Both the position numbers and the translations under genes were made by a program. The notes beneath the pieces are model-generated. The model did no database searches, was not told the origin of the DNA, and saw only the letters and a program-made list of their open reading frames with translations. 64,000 bases of DNA from the NCBI GenBank assembly GCA_031292515.1, contig JARLGZ010000076.1, positions 1-64,000 on the forward strand, in the 5' to 3' direction. Shown here piece after piece: positions 61,889-64,000 of the stretch (positions are counted from its first letter, which is position 1; the number at the start of each line of letters is the position of its first letter). Source of the DNA: Puia sp. (GTDB taxonomy: Bacteria; Bacteroidota; Bacteroidia; Chitinophagales; Chitinophagaceae).

Positions 61889-63736
61889 TCAGGGATGCTC
61901 CCGTCTTACAAAAAGGGAATAGACATCTTCATAGGAGCCGACAAACTCGTATCCGCCGAGTTTCATGCCGACTACCGAATCGGGCGCTATGATGAGCACA
62001 CTCTGCGTATAGTCCAGATCAGCCGTTTTTTGGGGTCCGTCGAGGACTACCGTCCGCAGCGGGTTGCGTTTGAAGCATTGAAAAAAGAGGTCCTCCGCGA
62101 CATAATACTCCAGTGACCGGCCTGTGTAGCCAATACCCGTTATGTGATCGATCGTGTGTCCCATTTTGTCAAACTGGTCCCGGATCGTATAGTCGATCGC
62201 GTATTGCTTATGATGCGTGGTTTTGAAATTTGCATAAGACAAAAGCAGTAATCCTGCAATCAGACCGAAAAAAACCGGTTGACGATACCCGGCAAATGCG
62301 GAAAAAGATCTTCCGGGAGCGGCTATGCGCCGCATAAGATCCCCGAGATGCCGGCACCCGAAAGCAGCAAAAAAACCGATGGAAAAAAACAGCGGTCCGG
62401 CCAGGTAAACCCAGGTCCGTTCGAAAGGGATGACCGGGTATAAGAAGAGGATAAACGCCGGCGATAGCAATACCAACAGCGAAAAACGGACAAAGAAGGG
62501 CCCCCTTGTCCCTTTAGCGGGGTTACCCGGCAATGCCGGGATGACCAGCAGGAGAATCGCCGCGAGGGGTATTCGCCGGGACCCCAGGAGAAAGGACCAT
62601 GTGGAAGAAAGATGGGGAAGAATGAGCCTGGCAACCTCATGGTAGCTTGTTACCGAAGAACCATTGGGGTTCGTCAGCACTTTGAGCCCGTTCAAATAAA
62701 TGACCGGGGCGTACAGCAATGCTACGATCCCGACGGCTATCACGTTGTCCAGTAAGAACCGTCCCCCTTCTCTCCACCGCCCGTTCACGGCATAGTAGAT
62801 GAGCAGGATCATGTTGATAACAAAAACGGCAAACAAAAAGGATGGCATCGTATACAGACCCGCCACGACCGAGAAAAAAAATAAAAGCCTGAGCCTCCCG
62901 CTATCGGGACTGCGGACGAGGCCTTCCGCCGCATAGCACAATAATACGGCAAAACAGATCAGAAAGGAATAGCCCCGGGCTTCCACCGAATACAGGATTA
63001 CCGGGTAGGCGGCCGAAAAAGCCAGGGTGGTCAAAACCGCAATCGTCCGCGGAAAATAACCGGCGGCCAGTTTAAAAAAATACCAGGTGGCGATGAAATT
63101 GGCGCAGAGACCGGGCAGCCTGGTGCAGACCTCGGGGCCAAACGGCAGCCTGGTGAACAGGCCTGCCACCAGGTTATAGAAAATATGGTTGTTCGGCAAG
63201 GGGTAAAAGGTGGCAGTCTGGAGAAATCCCCTCCCCGTAAAATACACATAGGTCCAGGCCTCATCATAATGGAAAGGCGTATGCACCAAAAAAAACAAAA
63301 GGGCGCCGGCCTGCAGTCCGAAAATAAGACCCAGACAGCAACGGGTGAACGGGTCCAGCCCCCTGACAAAATCGCGATTGCCTGTAAAAACGGACACAAC
63401 GGTGCGGATCCGTTTGTCCGCCGGGCGGGAGAGGCGGCTCCTGTGAAGAAAACACCAATCATACAGCCACGCGGAGAGCAAAATAAGGAAGCCCGCGAGT
63501 ACCCATTTCAGCGCGACAAAGATCATCTTCAAAACCGGGTCACGGTAGTGATCCTCATAATCGCTCATCCTCCGCACGCCAGATAACAAGGCCTGTAAAA
63601 AAGAGGCATAGTCCGAGGAAACATATAATAAAATAAAATAGAACGAGCATGAAAAAATACAGGCGGCAAACAGATATCTCAAAGACAGGAAAAGATTCTC
63701 TGCCGGCAGTCTTTCAGGAAGGTGATTCTTTTCCAT
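61889..63736 (-). CDS. GT-C type membrane glycosyltransferase
   Basis: A 615-residue protein with about 12 helices of the dolichyl-phosphate-mannose/ArnT-like type. The first lumenal loop has the acidic catalytic motif FHYDEAWTYVYFTGRGF, followed by FYPLPNNHIFYNLVAGLFTRLPFG, then RLPGLCANFIATWYF, helix-rich regions and a C-terminal periplasmic domain (about 520-615). Such enzymes move a sugar from a polyprenyl phosphate carrier to a lipid, protein or glycan. It is probably part of the polysaccharide locus with the sugar transferase; acceptor unknown. Confidence 0.87.
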   Translation of the reverse strand: MEKNHLPERLPAENLFLSLRYLFAACIFSCSFYFILLYVSSDYASFLQALLSGVRRMSDYEDHYRDPVLKMIFVALKWVLAGFLILLSAWLYDWCFLHRSRLSRPADKRIRTVVSVFTGNRDFVRGLDPFTRCCLGLIFGLQAGALLFFLVHTPFHYDEAWTYVYFTGRGFLQTATFYPLPNNHIFYNLVAGLFTRLPFGPEVCTRLPGLCANFIATWYFFKLAAGYFPRTIAVLTTLAFSAAYPVILYSVEARGYSFLICFAVLLCYAAEGLVRSPDSGRLRLLFFFSVVAGLYTMPSFLFAVFVINMILLIYYAVNGRWREGGRFLLDNVIAVGIVALLYAPVIYLNGLKVLTNPNGSSVTSYHEVARLILPHLSSTWSFLLGSRRIPLAAILLLVIPALPGNPAKGTRGPFFVRFSLLVLLSPAFILFLYPVIPFERTWVYLAGPLFFSIGFFAAFGCRHLGDLMRRIAAPGRSFSAFAGYRQPVFFGLIAGLLLLSYANFKTTHHKQYAIDYTIRDQFDKMGHTIDHITGIGYTGRSLEYYVAEDLFFQCFKRNPLRTVVLDGPQKTADLDYTQSVLIIAPDSVVGMKLGGYEFVGSYEDVYSLFVRREHP

Positions 63737-63793
63737 AGTCTGGTTTGATGAATTTGGAGATCAGGGCGATTGGGTATTACCGTTCATTCAGAC

Positions 63794-64000
63794 TTATCGC
63801 TCATTGACCCCGTATATCCAGTCATCCGCGTAGTCCGTCCCCGTATTTCTTGTTTCGATGCGGAAACCGCTGGTCTGCAGGAAAGCGGAAACGGCTTCTC
63901 TCGTAAAAAGGCTTGGGTCTCCCTGTCGTCTGCCCAGGAAATCGTGGCAGGAGATGGCAAGATGCCTGGTATTGGCTACCTGTTTAAAATCCCTGATCAG
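63794..64000 (-). CDS. Methyltransferase-like protein, C-terminal part
   Basis: The minus strand is open from the window edge to a TAA at 63794 (68 residues). The peptide includes HDFLGRRQGDPSLFTREAV, SAFLQTSGFRIETR and DWIYGVNE. This layout, an HDF loop followed by FxTxEAVxxFLxxxGF, is usual for the ends of FkbM-like or related SAM methyltransferases in polysaccharide loci. Most of the gene is outside, so the call is tentative. Confidence 0.5.
   Translation of the reverse strand: MIRDFKQVANTRHLAISCHDFLGRRQGDPSLFTREAVSAFLQTSGFRIETRNTGTDYADDWIYGVNER

Noticed and set aside
1-64000. tRNA, rRNA or riboswitch genes
   Set aside because: No T-loop words with matching stems, no rRNA-like segments and no recognised riboswitch core were noticed by eye. 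A covariance-model scan would be decisive.

Overview
The window looks like chromosome from a fairly GC-rich member of the Bacteroidetes, probably family Chitinophagaceae. The evidence is two SusC/SusD outer-membrane uptake pairs, an ECF sigma/FecR pair feeding one of them, a PorT-type gene beside ubiE, MacB/FtsX-type permeases of about 800 residues, and several promoters resembling the Bacteroidetes form (TTG, about 19-22 bases, then TAnnTTT). No rRNA, tRNA, CRISPR array or transposase was recognised. Most of the window holds compact protein genes in short operons.

Left part (1-16.7 kb): the start of a hemolysin III-family gene, the tail of a degraded permease, an amidase lipoprotein, a small island with paired palindromes and an orphan gene, a frameshifted GH109-type glycosidase with a collagen-like insert, dinB, an AraC-type regulator, stress-type membrane proteins (DUF1269, HdeD-like), a steroid-reductase-like membrane protein, DUF2147, CYTH, an ABC permease, an MpaB-like oxygenase, DUF2809, a VOC protein and a hexapeptide acetyltransferase. 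Middle part (16.7-34 kb): a BlaI/M56 protease/permease operon with two palindromic operators, a response regulator divergent from a 1158-residue double-kinase hybrid, small housekeeping genes, then engB, ubiE, a ThuA-domain gene, porT and a c-type cytochrome lipoprotein.

At 34.1-35.8 kb lies a sharply AT-rich two-gene cassette. It encodes a DUF4365-type PD-(D/E)XK nuclease-like protein and a translationally coupled 384-residue protein that I cannot assign. This is the best candidate in the window for an undescribed, possibly defensive, system.

Right part (35.8-64 kb): SusC/SusD pair 1 forms an operon with a beta-propeller/phosphoesterase protein and is divergent from a TetR regulator, with a perfect 18-bp palindrome between them. 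Then come a Wzi-like outer-membrane barrel, dihydroorotase, a short MutS-like ATPase, a frameshifted esterase/PA14 gene, the classical sigma-FecR-SusC-SusD operon 2, a YifB/ComM-like AAA protein, and the edge of a polysaccharide locus (sugar transferase, GT-C-type glycosyltransferase, partial methyltransferase-like gene).

Two genes are each broken by one missing base in a short C run, which could be real decay or sequencing error. A GTGAGTGGTGAGTAG-type intergenic repeat occurs at least four times, at three of them directly after a stop codon.
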